A program made the translations under genes and the position numbers. Below are positions 33,795 through 45,140 of a stretch of DNA of 64,000 nucleotides, piece after piece. Origin of the DNA: Pseudevernia furfuracea (Eukaryota; Ascomycota; Lecanoromycetes; Lecanorales; Parmeliaceae). How positions within the stretch are numbered: the stretch's first letter is position 1; every line of letters begins with the position of its first letter. The notes under the pieces were generated by a model. It made no database searches. It saw nothing but the letters and a program-made list of their open reading frames with translations, and had not been told where the DNA came from. The stretch lies in NCBI GenBank assembly GCA_022315425.1, contig JAIUPT010000038.1, positions 682,001 through 746,000 on the forward strand, read 5' to 3'.

Positions 33795-35909
33795 GCACTG
33801 CTGCTGCTCTTGTTGCGAGTAATGATTAGAAAGGCACGGAGTTGCTGGGCAAAGACTTGGATACCTGAGCTTGATGTACTTTGTGGAAATCTGGGTTTGA
33901 TGTACTTTGGTGATATCCTGAATGTCCCATGGCATTCTGCACAGCGTTCTACTTGCTCGCTGCGAGGTATATACCTGACTTCAACGTCATGGGCAATTTC
34001 GCCGCATACTTTACGTTCTGTCGTATGAAAGCGAACAGATTCACCCCTGTCAGATGCACCATCATTCGGGTTAAGAACGCCATACTCTCAGGCGTGCGTA
34101 TCAATTGAAAATTACGTGCCCAACTTGTGCGTCTTCGACGTGGTGTCGTCTGTTGATTTAGTCTGTCCAAGGCGGGGGGATATCAAACGGTGTAAAACAA
34201 GCTCCTCGTTGAATCGATCTTGTCGGAGAACTTTTACTGCTTCGGATGAGCCTGAAGTCCTCCATCGTCAGAATGGCAATCAAGCACAAGCCAGCACCGT
34301 CAAAATGTCTCGATCCTCGGTTTGAAAAGAAAAATGAATATATACTCGTCCCCATTAGAGGTACGTACCCACTTACGCCCCGAACATTCAACACGAAAAG
34401 CAAACGCATCCTTTTGCGAACCATCCCCGTACCGAGCGAACCGCACTCGCGTTCTGTGTAGATCGCACAAAGGTCATCCATCACAAGCACCTCCCACAGC
34501 CGCCGCAGGCTCGTACGTAAAAGCTAGCGTTCCGCACCCTTCCGGAAAGCAACTCGAAAAGGGCCCCAAACGACGTCGGCTCGTTCTGCACATCCATCCA
34601 CCCGCCTCGGCCGGTACGGACTGGAAAAAGTCTGCGTGGCCGGCAACCCTTTCGCGGAGAGCCGGCCTTGTACGCCGTAACTGTTACATTACAAGCAGCA
34701 GCGGAGACTCCACTCCGCAAGAGCGTCGTGACACACCCCGCAGTCGAAGCCTGTCAGGGTCAAAGGAGTCGACTTTGGAGCCTGCCTTGCGTATAGGACT
34801 GTCGAGTTGCCCGGCTCGGTAAGGGGGGACGGGGCACTGTTCGGATTCGAGTTGTGGGGATGACGCCAACTGGGGCTTTCGTGGGCGATGCCCCCGGCTG
34901 GGAAGCCTGGAAGTTGGTTGAAGGAGGCGTTCTGGTAGATGCTGATGGTGTTTCAGGAGGGGTTCGGCGGGGGGAAGGACGGTGAGGTGGTTCGAACTGG
35001 GGGTATGTTAGTTATGACGATGTCTGACTGCGTAGGGCAGAGGTGTCGGTGGGATGTTCAGGCTGGCATTGAAAGATGAATTTGGTGGCAATGCTGCCTA
35101 CCGATGAGGACCGCTCGGTATTCACCCTGCACACGTCAAAGAAGACGTCACCGACTGATCCGCATCTATAGAAGGGTATCTACTCTGAAAAGCAACGTCA
35201 TCATATGCCCCGATTTTCGATTGAGATTCGCTTCTCTTGATGTGATGGGAAAGGAAGAGAGTTCTTGAGGGCATTTATGATGGAGGTGTCATAGCGTTCC
35301 CACACGGCACGAAGGTGCTTCATGTTCAAATTACATATGAAAGAAGCGTCATCGACTAGCAGAGATACGCTGGTAAGACATCTACAGTAGATGTTCACTC
35401 TCAAAAGCAGCATCATATGCTCCGGCATCTGATTGTTCCGAAAGGAAGAGATGATCACTTTTCATTTTTCAAGATGACACGTGGGGTATGTAACAGCATA
35501 GTATTTGCTTATGTAGAGGTTTCATCTAGCTGTGGTGTTTATAGACAAATGAATTGCCTAGGTCATATTGACAGAATTGTCTTTGTGTCAGGGAGCTGTC
35601 AAGCCGTAGCTATTGTTCTCGGAAGCCTCAAAGCCGAAGGGGGTCAGAACCATTCCAGAGGATCACGGAGCCCTTATCTGTGAGTTGTTCAGGACTAGAC
35701 CAACCCTGATGTTAGCTCCGCCTCATCCATTTGCCGGAGTGATGCACAAAGGTGTGAATGTTGAGTGAAAGTTGAGTAGATACTGCTCTTGGCTTTGTTC
35801 GTCGTTGCCTTGATTAGATGCCGTGCAGTATAGATAAGCGTCGCATGGTGGAAGACTTGGCAGAATTGAGAGCTCCGGCAAACTGTGCTGATGACGGCTT
35901 GAAGTATGG
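33795..35909. other. Gene-free stretch, 2.1 kb
   Basis: Open frames of up to 166 codons occur (34322-34822 plus) but lack any recognisable motif and have odd composition. An imperfect duplication occupies part of 35146-35425. I see no supported gene or RNA. Confidence 0.45.
35146..35425. repeat. Imperfect direct duplication, two units about 200 bp apart
   Basis: The words GTCA(C/T)CGACT, TACTCTGAAAAGCA / CACTCTCAAAAGCA and TCATATGC(C/T)CCG recur in the same order and spacing in both halves, each followed by GAAAGGAAGAGA. Diverged, so an old duplication. Confidence 0.5.
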
Positions 35910-37262
35910 CTAATGAGTCAATTCGGACACTATAGGACGTCCCCATTGATATAATACCTCATCATCACCAACCAATTCATACACCCGCATATCCGCAAAT
36001 GCAAAGCGTAGAAATACCCGGGCGCTCTTAGCAAACTGCATCCAAGATTGAATTGAACCTGGCTTAAGGCCAAAATCATGCAGAATCAGATTGTGCATTG
36101 TGCCCTTATGATTATCGACAAAGCCGAGCAGGTCCTCCATGGCAGCATCCATGTTGTAGAATTTGACCGACTGGAGAGAGGGCCACCTGTTTACTAACAC
36201 GCTCAGTGTGTCGCGGGGATGCAGGCAGAACTCGGTGAACCCAAGGGACAGACTTTTCAATTGCTTCGTGAAAGGTAGGATCCTGAATAGATCGTTCATG
36301 TCCCCATAGGTGTTCATGTCCCCATAGTATTCGTGGTGCGAAGTCCGGCCATGGACGTCGAGCCGCAAATCGAGACTCGTAAGGTGGGCGAATGCGTTCT
36401 TGCATGCGGTCAGGAACGTTCTTCTCTCGAAGAAGTGAATGGTTCTGAGAGATGAGAGCGGAAGTCCCATCTTGACGGGTTCTCCTGGTATGAAATTTGA
36501 CGTATTGCCAATGTGAAGATCCTCCAGCTGAACCTTGGCTAAATCTAGTGCCTTCAAAAGATGATGGAAAGGGCGACGATCCCAGGTTCGATAGCGCTCC
36601 TTATCCGAGTCGTTGTATGACCAGTACGACAAACCATAGATGGTGTTTGCAAAGCGCTGAGCTTGCGCTCCTTCCAGAAAATACGTAGCACCCCGTGGAT
36701 GCCTGGAAGGCCCACCTGTTACCGAGATCTTCTTCAGGTTCGGAAAACAGACCAACGCTTTGCTTAAAACGACGATGTCTTCGCCGTTGTGCAAGATGCT
36801 TTCCTGTTCATCAAAAAGCTGACAGTAACGATCCAAAGCACGTCTTGCCTCGACACGAGGGAACCCTGCCGGAAGAGCGGCGTCAAAGACCTTCGAATTA
36901 GTAAGATCCTCTATCAGTTGGGTGTCGTCATAGATCACATGCTTGACTGTGCTCTTGAAGAACTCATGCTGGCTTATGTTCGAGAAAGCCTGCATGGAGC
37001 GCCGTCGAGGCGAGAAGTACACGACTTGGTTCAAGGCCATATCGCCAGCATGTAGGAATTGGTGACACACTAGACGAACTGCTCGGAGGTCCTTCCGATC
37101 GAGGTAGTCGAAGATGTTTAGGAGCGTTTCGTTTGCTAGATCCTTGGTTTTGCAACTTGCTCCTAATGTCTGGATTAGCACTAGATGCGCAAGATAGAGA
37201 CCCTGGACCTTAACATGACTATTTGATATATACAAAATGCTTGGACGATGATTTGAAATCAT
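35910..37262 (-). CDS. F-box protein with leucine-rich C-terminal part, paralogue A (450 aa)
   Basis: Single frame. F-box at residues about 40-75: KDLANETLLNIFDYLDRKDLRAVRLVCHQF. The rest is an irregular leucine-rich region typical of fungal F-box/LRR-like proteins: LEDLHIGN, KMGLPLSSL, LTSLDLRLDVHG, LKSLSLGFTEF and LILHDFGL. A conserved block KHVIYDDTQL and KKISVTGGPS is shared with the gene at 41542-42978, so they are paralogues. Would act as substrate receptor of an SCF ubiquitin ligase if the F-box binds Skp1 (inference). The true start is uncertain: the ATG at 37262 gives 40 extra residues, but an acceptor-like TTAG just before the GASCKTKDLANE segment suggests an upstream exon as in the paralogue. 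Confidence 0.78.
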   Translation of the reverse strand: MISNHRPSILYISNSHVKVQGLYLAHLVLIQTLGASCKTKDLANETLLNIFDYLDRKDLRAVRLVCHQFLHAGDMALNQVVYFSPRRRSMQAFSNISQHEFFKSTVKHVIYDDTQLIEDLTNSKVFDAALPAGFPRVEARRALDRYCQLFDEQESILHNGEDIVVLSKALVCFPNLKKISVTGGPSRHPRGATYFLEGAQAQRFANTIYGLSYWSYNDSDKERYRTWDRRPFHHLLKALDLAKVQLEDLHIGNTSNFIPGEPVKMGLPLSSLRTIHFFERRTFLTACKNAFAHLTSLDLRLDVHGRTSHHEYYGDMNTYGDMNDLFRILPFTKQLKSLSLGFTEFCLHPRDTLSVLVNRWPSLQSVKFYNMDAAMEDLLGFVDNHKGTMHNLILHDFGLKPGSIQSWMQFAKSARVFLRFAFADMRVYELVGDDEVLYQWGRPIVSELTH

Positions 37263-39700
37263 AAGGAGAATGGTCTAGAGTTCTTTTTCTCATGGGCAGA
37301 TTGGAGAAGAAGAGACTTTATCTTGCTGCAGTACTGATCTTGCTAAACTGCAAAGCTGCAAAATCAAACTTCAAACAGGACTGTTCCAGATTTACTTGCC
37401 CTGCGGATTGACCAACAAGCTTGACATCGTGCTGCCAGGTTTGAGATCCTGCGGATCGCTCGTCGCGTGAGCTGGGTTTGATTGGACGGAAAGCATGGAG
37501 TAGGTTCCCAAGGTTCCCAAGGTTGTGCTCTGTTGGGTGTGTCGTCAAAGGGCTTGCTTCTCAAATGTCAGCGCAGAACTAGTAGGTATGCAAGGAAGAT
37601 GATTAAGTATGACTTACTGAATTGCTGAGCAGATGGTGTTAATGTCGAAGAAGATTGGGAAGAGGGTGATCGAAGGCAACTATTATCGAATGACGGCACT
37701 AGTGATATCTCTTAGCGTGAATATAGGCGACCAGCCTCCTCAACAAAATGAACACACCAAAGAAATATTAGAGAGCACATTCACATAGGTCGACAAGGTC
37801 AACTTTTACATCGAAGTGAATAGATGCCGGGAAACAGGATAGCGAAAAGCTCGACATCTTGCTGCTTTGCCTACTATGGTATGCTTTGAAGTTGCAGATA
37901 TGAAGCTCAGAATCGAAGTTGTGCTGTGTCGGATGTTATTTGCTTGGAAAGTTCAAGCAGCTGTCGACCTAAAGCAGCACCAAATGACCTTGAAATCCAG
38001 CAGATTGGAGTTACGCACTCGATATAAGAGTAGACACCTTGGTTGCAAAATCTGTATTGGATTGAGGGTGTTGAACGGAAAGACTCTTGTTGCAATGGTG
38101 GACAAATTTACGTATCCTATTCGAAAAATTGCAAAAATAAGAAGTTACTTGGAGGTTCGCCGGCGACGTTGAGCATTTTTAGATGAGCGTACTAGGGACA
38201 TGTCTCGGCGTGGATGAGGGCGGCGAGATGGAGAACGCTATTGGATTCTCAAAGAGCGGATTCACGCAAGCCATCGGGATGAATGTTGCAGATGTTTTCG
38301 AGCTTGAATCCTCCAGGAAAATGGTAAAGTATTTCCGATCTCTCTCCTATCAAAGGAAATGAATTGCGCGTGGTCCATTTTCTAGAGCTGCAAAGTAATT
38401 TCGATCTCATTGGGAGAGCCGGCAAAGAGCATAGCAATTCGATAGATTTCAGGGTCGGGAAATTGGCATGGTTCTATCTACAGACGTTTAGTGAAGTATA
38501 GAGACCTCACTGTGGAGAGTAAGCTAAGAGCTAGTTTTGTTCCGAGGAGCGCTTTTGAGCTTGTTGCAGGCTCGTGACTATTAAAAGCTGTGACTAAAAT
38601 TTGGTGATGCTCTGACGTGGTAAGATAACATGACGGAAATGAAACATTGTGGGTACGAGGAAGATAAGGAAATGTGAGAAGAGGTTTTGGCGATAGGGAC
38701 AGCATGGTGACGGAAGAACAGTAGTACAAGAAGCACTGAAGTGAGATAAAATCAAGGACAAAGCGAAGATGTTTTCCAGGTCTTTTGAGACCATCACATC
38801 ATTTGGCAGATGTCATGCTGGTCATCACGCACGGACTAGGTGTAGGAGATCCTTCAGGAATTAGTACCAATCGTGTTTGATCCGATGGCCATTCCGGGCA
38901 CCTCCGTGTTCTCCTCACATGTCTGCCAGAGTTAGGGGTATCTCATATTTCATGACACCACATGTGCCCAATATGAAACAAAGGCTTGATCAAAATTGCG
39001 CCAATGAGATGGCTTGCGAACGAGACTCGTCGCAAAGCATACTCCAGGGGAAGAAAGTAGATACAGGCTCGCAGAGAGAGGGCTACGGAGGTGGGTCATG
39101 GAGTTTTGAGGTTGAATCAGATCGAGGGCATGTCGATTCGGGTTGGGACTAGAGTGGTTGCAATGGTGCTTCCGGTGCACGCAGTAGCTGGTTTCCTGAC
39201 GAGTGCCGAAGAAGGTGAAATGAATGTCGCACAGTATCGTAACGACTGAATATTGGTGGAGTTTTGACTTGATACTAAATATATACCGTCTTCTGATTGG
39301 ATAATTTAAACGCCCCCGCTTCTAGATCATCTTGGAGTAAACTTAGTAAAGTATCTTGTAGAACGACATCGGTACATACCACTACCAACAATTGTACATC
39401 TGAGCATCTGCGCATTAGGCAAGATGTCAAAAAAGCGGTATTGTCCAGGAGTGGTGTTCTCCTCATGATGAGACACGCCCCCAGAAAGAAGCTTAGATGG
39501 CTCCAAAGCCTCTTCGTTGATGCTATTCTGGTCCAAGTTCGGAGGATGACTGCCACTCGTTCTGCCTCTTTTGCTCGGTCTTTCACCAAGCAGTATCTTT
39601 CCCACGTCTTCTTCACTGTGATACGAGCAGACAAAACACCAATCGAATTACTGGCACCCTCAAAACATGTCCTTACGCACTCGTACGCATTCCAACATCC
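37263..39700. other. Gene-free stretch, 2.4 kb
   Basis: Short frames only, for example 37867-38172 plus (101 codons) with no motif. A 9-bp GTTCCCAAG word is doubled near 37503. The far end (after about 39300) is open in the frame that leads into the SDR relic, but carries no recognisable domain before 39701. Confidence 0.45.
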
Positions 39701-40803
39701 AGCCGCGGCAAGACCGTCATCATCACAGGCGCCAACACCGGCCTGGATTTGGAAAATAGCACGGCACTTTGTCCATCTAGGAGCCGAAAAGGTCATACCC
39801 GCAGTACGGTCACTGAAGAAAGGCGAGACCGCCAAGCGGTCCATCGAAGCCAGCGCTCGCTGCCAGTCTGGCATCGTAGAGGGTTGGTATGTTGATCCTG
39901 GGAGCTACGTGTCGATACAAGACTTCGTGCAAGATGCACAGGGTCTTCACAGAGCTGATTGATGCACTAATTGGGAAGGCGGGGATTGCGACGCAGATAT
40001 TCAAGGTCGCAGGGGACAACGAAGCCACCTATCACCACCAATGTCGTGGGAAACTTTTCTTACTGGCTGGTCTTGACACTGTCTAAGATGCGAGGAACGG
40101 GCGTCAGGTTCAATGGTAGGCCCTGCATATGCGTCGTCACGTCCGAGGGGCACTTCTTCAGTGGCTTCGCCGGGAGGAATAGTTCCCGACTTTTTGACGC
40201 TGTGATTGATCAAGAGGCTACGAATATGGGGGAGAGGTATGTCACCTCTCAACTTTTACGGGATACTTTGTACGTGTGAATTAGCTATACGAGTATCGCA
40301 ATCCTCCAGAAATCAGAAACTACCAGTGACGGTCAACTGCGTCAACCCGGGTTACTGCTACTCCGACATCAGCCGCGACCGATCCTTTTCATTCTCCCTC
40401 ATCTGTCGGAGTGTCTAAGCCATTCCATACATGTTCTAGCGTCCTTCTATGCATGTCATAGATTGCTCCTTTCATCCGATGTTTGTAGGACCATTCTTTG
40501 TTATCCATGAGGTCTTATACCTCATGGATCCCACCATAGATCTACATGCTGTCTATCTTCATCCACTGCAGCCTATGACATCATCTCCAACGTGACGCGC
40601 CTTCCCGTCGCCTTGGGAGCAGGGAAGTGATTTCTGCGGTGGTGGCTAGTGCTGAAACTCATGGGCAGTATCTTGACGCTGGCAAAGTTGCTAGGCCGGC
40701 GCCTCTTGTAGAGAGTGATGAGGGCGCTGAGTTGCAGAAGAAGATTTGGAGGGAGTCGATGGAGAAGTTTGAAGCTATTCAGCAAGGAGCGAATTGTCTA
40801 TAG
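39701..40803 (+). pseudogene. Short-chain dehydrogenase/reductase relic
   Basis: Pieces of one classical SDR lie in order but in changing frames: RGKTVIITGANTGLDLE (cofactor loop) in one phase; IARHFVHLGAEKVI, AVRSLKKGETAK and GSYVSIQDF in a second, ending at a stop near 39960; GKAGIATQIF with VAGDNEAT in a third; TNVVGNFSYWLVLTLSKMRG and VVTSEGHFFSGF in a fourth; VTVNCVNPGYCYSDISRD; and a C-terminal piece 40600-40803 with ETHGQYLDAGKVA and LQKKIWRESMEKFEAI before a stop. About 170 bp (near 40420-40590) replace conserved sequence. The family is the fungal SDR group related to retinol dehydrogenase-like enzymes. Decay by indels rather than C-to-T stops, so RIP is not the main cause. Confidence 0.75.
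40503..40529. repeat. Perfect 11-bp inverted repeat
   Basis: Arms ATCCATGAGGT and ACCTCATGGAT around a 5-base loop. It sits in the non-homologous stretch of the SDR relic, so it may come from a small insertion. Confidence 0.85.
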
Positions 40804-41541
40804 TAGTATGATGATATCGCGTCTCGTCCCTGCATTAGATCTCTTAGCTGTGCTGGGCTTGTCGGTATCGTGGCTTAGTCGCTAGGTGTGGGCCGACCAT
40901 TTGGAGGGGCACAAGAGGGATCAAAGATTCGAATCTCAGCTGGAGAAAGACTTGGATTTGGCTGTAGAAGGCGTTGAGATGTATTTGTAAGAAACAATCA
41001 AAACCGTGATTGCTCGAAAATGAGCGAGCCTGACCCTAGACGATTTCACAAAAACAAATGAATGGGGATCAAGTAGTAAAGAATGACCCAGCAAATTTGT
41101 ACGAAATTGTGGAAATATGCTGGAAAAGCTCTCACATATCATGCTTGGTCGATGGATCGATGAAGTCCAAAAAGGAAAGTTGAAAGAGACGGAGTGCATA
41201 GTTATAGAAGTTGCCTTCACCTCCAATGCTTCGCCCGATCGACGGTGAAGGTAAGTAATGCACAGAGAGCGGCAGTCCGCTAAGAATGGACCAGGGTGTT
41301 TCAGGCTCAGTAGTAGAAAAAGCGGCAGTCGAAACGGAAGAGTCCTCAAGCTCCCGAAAAATCAATACCGATAAGGAACGACTTGCGCGGGTTCTACGCT
41401 ATATCTCAAATAGAATGAACACAGAGGACACAGTGTTCCAGGTTGATGCCCAAACTTGACTTGCAGTGGCGGGCATGGCCAATATCGTTGTTCTTTCCGA
41501 CCAACATGGGTGATGGCCCTTGGCCGAAAACTCAGTGATGA
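40804..41541. other. Gene-free stretch, 738 bp
   Basis: No supported gene. A tRNA-like stretch at 40863-40943 was examined and not accepted. Confidence 0.4.
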
Positions 41542-42978
41542 CTATTCACCTGAGCATCGTTCCCTCAACCATCCCCCACATCGATCACATTGGGTGTTTT
41601 GGCTGCCAAAGCCTTGAGGGTTTTCTCTAGCTGTTACTGAAACGCTTGGTTCCATCCTTCCACTGGCCCTCCCACCGTCATTTGATTCACAGATTGTTGG
41701 CGTAGCTTCATACCCTCCGCTTAGAATAACAGCCGGGTCCATGTCAGGCCTATCAATTGGCCATTCACTGATATCAAAATCATCACCCCATTCATACACT
41801 TCAAGCTCTGCATAGTCCAAGTGGAGCAGTTGCCCTCCTCGCTGTGCAACGTCCAGCCAAGTATATGGCGTGTTCGGCTCGAAGCCGACGTGGTGGAGGA
41901 AAAGGGTGGTCAGGGTATCCTTGTGTCTTGCGAAGAATTCGAGCAATGTATCAGGATCGACGCGCACGCACCGAAGCTTCAATGCTACAAGAGCGGGCCA
42001 GGAGTTGCTCAATAGCCGTTGAGTGTCGTGCACATCGAAGGCTATTTTCCACTGAGTTACTCCAAATGTAAGGCGCTTTAATTGGGCCGTTGATGACAAT
42101 ATTTGGAAAAGAGGTTCGAAGTATCTTTCACTGTAATCGTAACCTTTGACTCTGGAATTCAGATCAATCTGTAGATTGAGTTCTGTGAGATGGCTGAACA
42201 CAATCTGAGCATTCATCGTGAACTTTGCTTGATCTATGGCATTGGGTGCCATGAGCGAAGATAAGGGCAAGCCCATCTTCAGCGGTCTAGGATGGTCTTG
42301 CCAATTGCCGATGTGCAGCTCAGTGAGGCATTTTTCTGCGGAAGAGAGGGCCTGGATAAGATGCTGGACGCGGTGACCGCCCCACGGTTCGTAGTAAGCT
42401 TTCTTTTCCTTGTGATAGGACCAATATGATGCAGCGACCTCAGTATCAGCCAGGTCCCCAGTGTGAGGACCTGCTGGAATTCGAAGCCAGGAGAGGTGCG
42501 AGGGACCTCCAATCACAGATACTTTCTTCAGTTTCGAAAGTCGGGGTAGCCCTTGTAAGAGTATGGTGAGATCTTCTGAGGTGGCTCTTATTCTCTCCTG
42601 ATCGCGATAATGCCTGCGAAAAGCATCATGTGCTGCAACTTGTTCGGACCTGGACATTGAATCTTCCACAAGTGCTGCGGAGTGTCGCTCCTGCCGAAGC
42701 AACCTCTTCGGTAGCTCAGTGTCATCGAAGACCAGGTGTTTCACACATTCAGCAAGATGGGGATCCCGAATGATGTGTTCAAAACGTCTGATAGATTTAG
42801 GACGAGAAGCAAAGTAGATCTGCTCGAAGATGTGCTCTGTGCCAACGCTGGCCCAACATCTGCAAACCAGTCGGACGAGCCTTAGAAATCTCAATGGGGC
42901 TCTCTGAAAAATCTGATGTAGTATCTCGTTTGGGAGTTTGTCGACGTTATCTAGCGTACATTTTAGATCACATTGCCT
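41542..42978 (-). CDS. F-box protein with leucine-rich C-terminal part, paralogue B, 5' exon unresolved
   Basis: Frame open from an acceptor-like CTACAG at 42979 to a stop at 41542. F-box: DKLPNEILHQIFQRAP then LRLVRLVCRCWASVG. Blocks shared with paralogue A in the same order: KHLVFDDTELP, KKVSVIGGPS, SYWSYHKEKKAYY, LTELHIGN, LKMGLPLSSL, LTELNLQIDLNSR and a final LEVYEWGDD. The C-terminal 70 residues are longer than in A and end in a small Cys pair. No ATG is in frame before the F-box, and the frame closes upstream at a TAA, so a short coding exon must lie further upstream (or the copy lacks a start). Otherwise intact over about 479 codons. Confidence 0.72.
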   Translation of the reverse strand, partial: RQCDLKCTLDNVDKLPNEILHQIFQRAPLRFLRLVRLVCRCWASVGTEHIFEQIYFASRPKSIRRFEHIIRDPHLAECVKHLVFDDTELPKRLLRQERHSAALVEDSMSRSEQVAAHDAFRRHYRDQERIRATSEDLTILLQGLPRLSKLKKVSVIGGPSHLSWLRIPAGPHTGDLADTEVAASYWSYHKEKKAYYEPWGGHRVQHLIQALSSAEKCLTELHIGNWQDHPRPLKMGLPLSSLMAPNAIDQAKFTMNAQIVFSHLTELNLQIDLNSRVKGYDYSERYFEPLFQILSSTAQLKRLTFGVTQWKIAFDVHDTQRLLSNSWPALVALKLRCVRVDPDTLLEFFARHKDTLTTLFLHHVGFEPNTPYTWLDVAQRGGQLLHLDYAELEVYEWGDDFDISEWPIDRPDMDPAVILSGGYEATPTICESNDGGRASGRMEPSVSVTARENPQGFGSQNTQCDRCGGWLRERCSGE

Positions 42979-43668
42979 CTGTAGATAAAGAATATGGTGT
43001 GGTATTTATGTATAGTGGTATGGCAGACCAGGGTAACAGATGATTCGACGGAGATTAGCTACTAAAGTGACAGGTGCTTCCACAAGTTTGCCATCTAGTG
43101 ACTCAAGGTATAAGAAGGGAAGAGACTATCCTCACTACTTACAAGTCTGGGTTTCCACCGGTAAAGTGGTGGTTGAAGCCATGCTGTCTGATGTACGATT
43201 GTGTTACCAAGCCGAAATTTGGATTTTGGCACAGTACCAGAGTCTGCCATGAATGGGCATTAGCCTTGAGGAGATGAAATACGCGTCTCATGCAGGTGTA
43301 GACTACTCACTTATAGCATCCAAATGGTGGCCTGATGGCAGTTGTTTGGGAAGGAGAAAAGGAGGATTGGAGGGGGGGAGTGGTACTGAAATAGTGCCGG
43401 AGAAGCATTCCGCCGTCAACAATTGGGATTCATCTCCGTTAATTGGTTGGAACCCGACGATTTGTACCTCGGATTGTCGGAACGAAAGGGCTGAGTCCCG
43501 TGACATTCCACGAGAGACTTGATAAGCAAATAACGCATTCGTGACATTGAAAGTGAAAAGAATGCCTGAAAAGTGCCAATTCGAGCATGCAATTGGGGTA
43601 TATGAGCCATGATCAGACCAGAGATGGCGTGGTTTGAGACGTTAAGCAAAGAGATTTCTTCACACCAG
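42979..43668. other. Intergenic region, 690 bp
   Basis: Should contain the missing first exon of paralogue B and the dynamitin 3' UTR. Nothing else recognised. Confidence 0.4.
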
Positions 43669-45140
43669 TCACGAATGAAGCTTCCGCATTCTCTCTTCCA
43701 GCTCCTTCACCCAGCCTTCAACGGTCTCGGTATTTCCTTTCACCGTTTGCTCTCCCTGCTTCATTGCATTCTCTACCTTCTCCAACCCTTCGCGCCAGCC
43801 TTGCAGCTCTTGCTTCGTATCCTCTTGCCGCGCCTCCAGCTTTGCTAAAGTCTGACTTGCCGTCGCAGCATCAGCGTGGAGTGAGCGTAGAGACCTTAGT
43901 CTATCCAGCACAGACGGCAATAGCGGCGCTAGCGATTCGATAGTAGATAGAGTGCCGTAAAGCGCATTGATCTTCGATCTTTGCTCAGTGTCATGGAGAA
44001 CATCCGCATCTTTCGTCAGACCGTTCAACGGAGGTAAGTCTTCGCTTGAGGGACTGAGAGCTTCTTGCGCTGCCTTAGCGGCTTTTCTAGCTTGCTCTAG
44101 CTTCTCCGCATCTTGCGTCAATTGCCTCACTTTTCGGCTGACCTTATCGAGGGACATGTCCGAAGAAGTAGAGAGGGTAGCCAATTGCTCGCTCAGGGTA
44201 TCCAGGGCCGGGAGGATGGCTTTCAAGGGTGATCTGTCCTGCGTTGGCAGCGGGATGGCATCGAGGCCTAACGCGGCCTCGATCAATGTCAAACGCGAAT
44301 CAAAATCAGATACTTTGGAGAGAGTATGTTCCTCCTGATAAGTGGGTGCGTAGGTGACTGTATAAGTAGAGCTGGCTTCCACCTGCTGCGCTGGCTTAGA
44401 CCCCGGTCCATCCACTGATTTCACCGAGGTCCCTGGTGGGTTTGTAAATGCCACGAGTCTCTTTGTTAGCCGACTCGCAGCGCCAGCACCACCGTCAATT
44501 TCAGGAGGATCTATGCTCTCCAGGACCCGGCTCAAAGTATTCAGGCTTTCGGCTTCATGCTGCGGCTCTTTGGTAACCCCACCGTCTTGTTTGGCTGTCC
44601 TTTGCTCGAACTCCCCTTTCACTTCGGCCACTTCCTTTCGTAGCCGTGCGAGCTTTCTCTCCAATGACTCCACCTCCTCGTCGCTGGAGACCTCGATTCC
44701 ATTGATGAGTCCGTTGATCTCGGGGCCGTCTTTCCGCCTCTTTCTACTAGAAGATCGATAGGATTTTCGTTTGCTGCTGATTCGAGTTGAAAAACTGGGG
44801 CCGCGCTCCGCTGAAGGTAGGAAATGTGTTCGAGCCTCGTCTGCATCTAGCCGATGACGCACAATACCGCTGGCTTCGTCTTCGTCTTCATGATAGGAGG
44901 ACTCAGGGGATTCGGAGCGGTGGGTGGTAGCAGTCTGACGAATAGTCAACGCGTGTATAAATTCTCTGGCATGTTTCTGAAGCTCACCGGATGTGTGGAT
45001 GTGTCTTCTGTGAGCTCGGGAGTCTCATAGATATCTGGTGCAGGATCCTACAAAGAAGATGAGTGCTTGATTTGACCAACTTACGGGGACTTAGCACTCA
45101 CCAGATCTGGAAGACCAGCGTACTTTCGGACAGTGGACAT
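43669..45140 (-). CDS. Dynactin p50 subunit, dynamitin (454 aa)
   Basis: Subunit of dynactin, the cofactor that lets cytoplasmic dynein carry nuclei and vesicles on microtubules in hyphae. Three exons: 45140-45102, 45047-44988, 44934-43669, total 455 codons. The first two short exons give the hallmark N-terminus MSTVRKYAGLPDLDPAPDIY followed by ETPELTED, which anchors p50 to the Arp1 filament. The rest is mostly coiled coil: a first segment SLERKLARLRKEVAEVKGEF at about residue 130, then a long predicted coil from 260 to the end with KLEQARKAAKAAQEAL and VEGWVKELEERMRKL. The middle SSTYTVTYAPTYQEEHTL is also typical. Shares a divergent upstream region with the lactamase-fold gene. Confidence 0.93.

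Noticed and set aside
34322..34822. Plus-strand frame of 166 codons
   Set aside because: Basic, Ser/Pro-rich with no domain; no neighbouring exon extends it and composition looks non-coding.
39701..40803. RIP as the cause of SDR decay
   Set aside because: The breaks are frameshifts; there is no excess of TA-rich or C-to-T type stop codons by eye.
40863..40943. tRNA-like stretch with A-box-like TGGCTTAGTCG and B-box-like GATTCGAATCT
   Set aside because: The T-arm stem does not pair beyond about two bases and no acceptor stem closes; probably chance.
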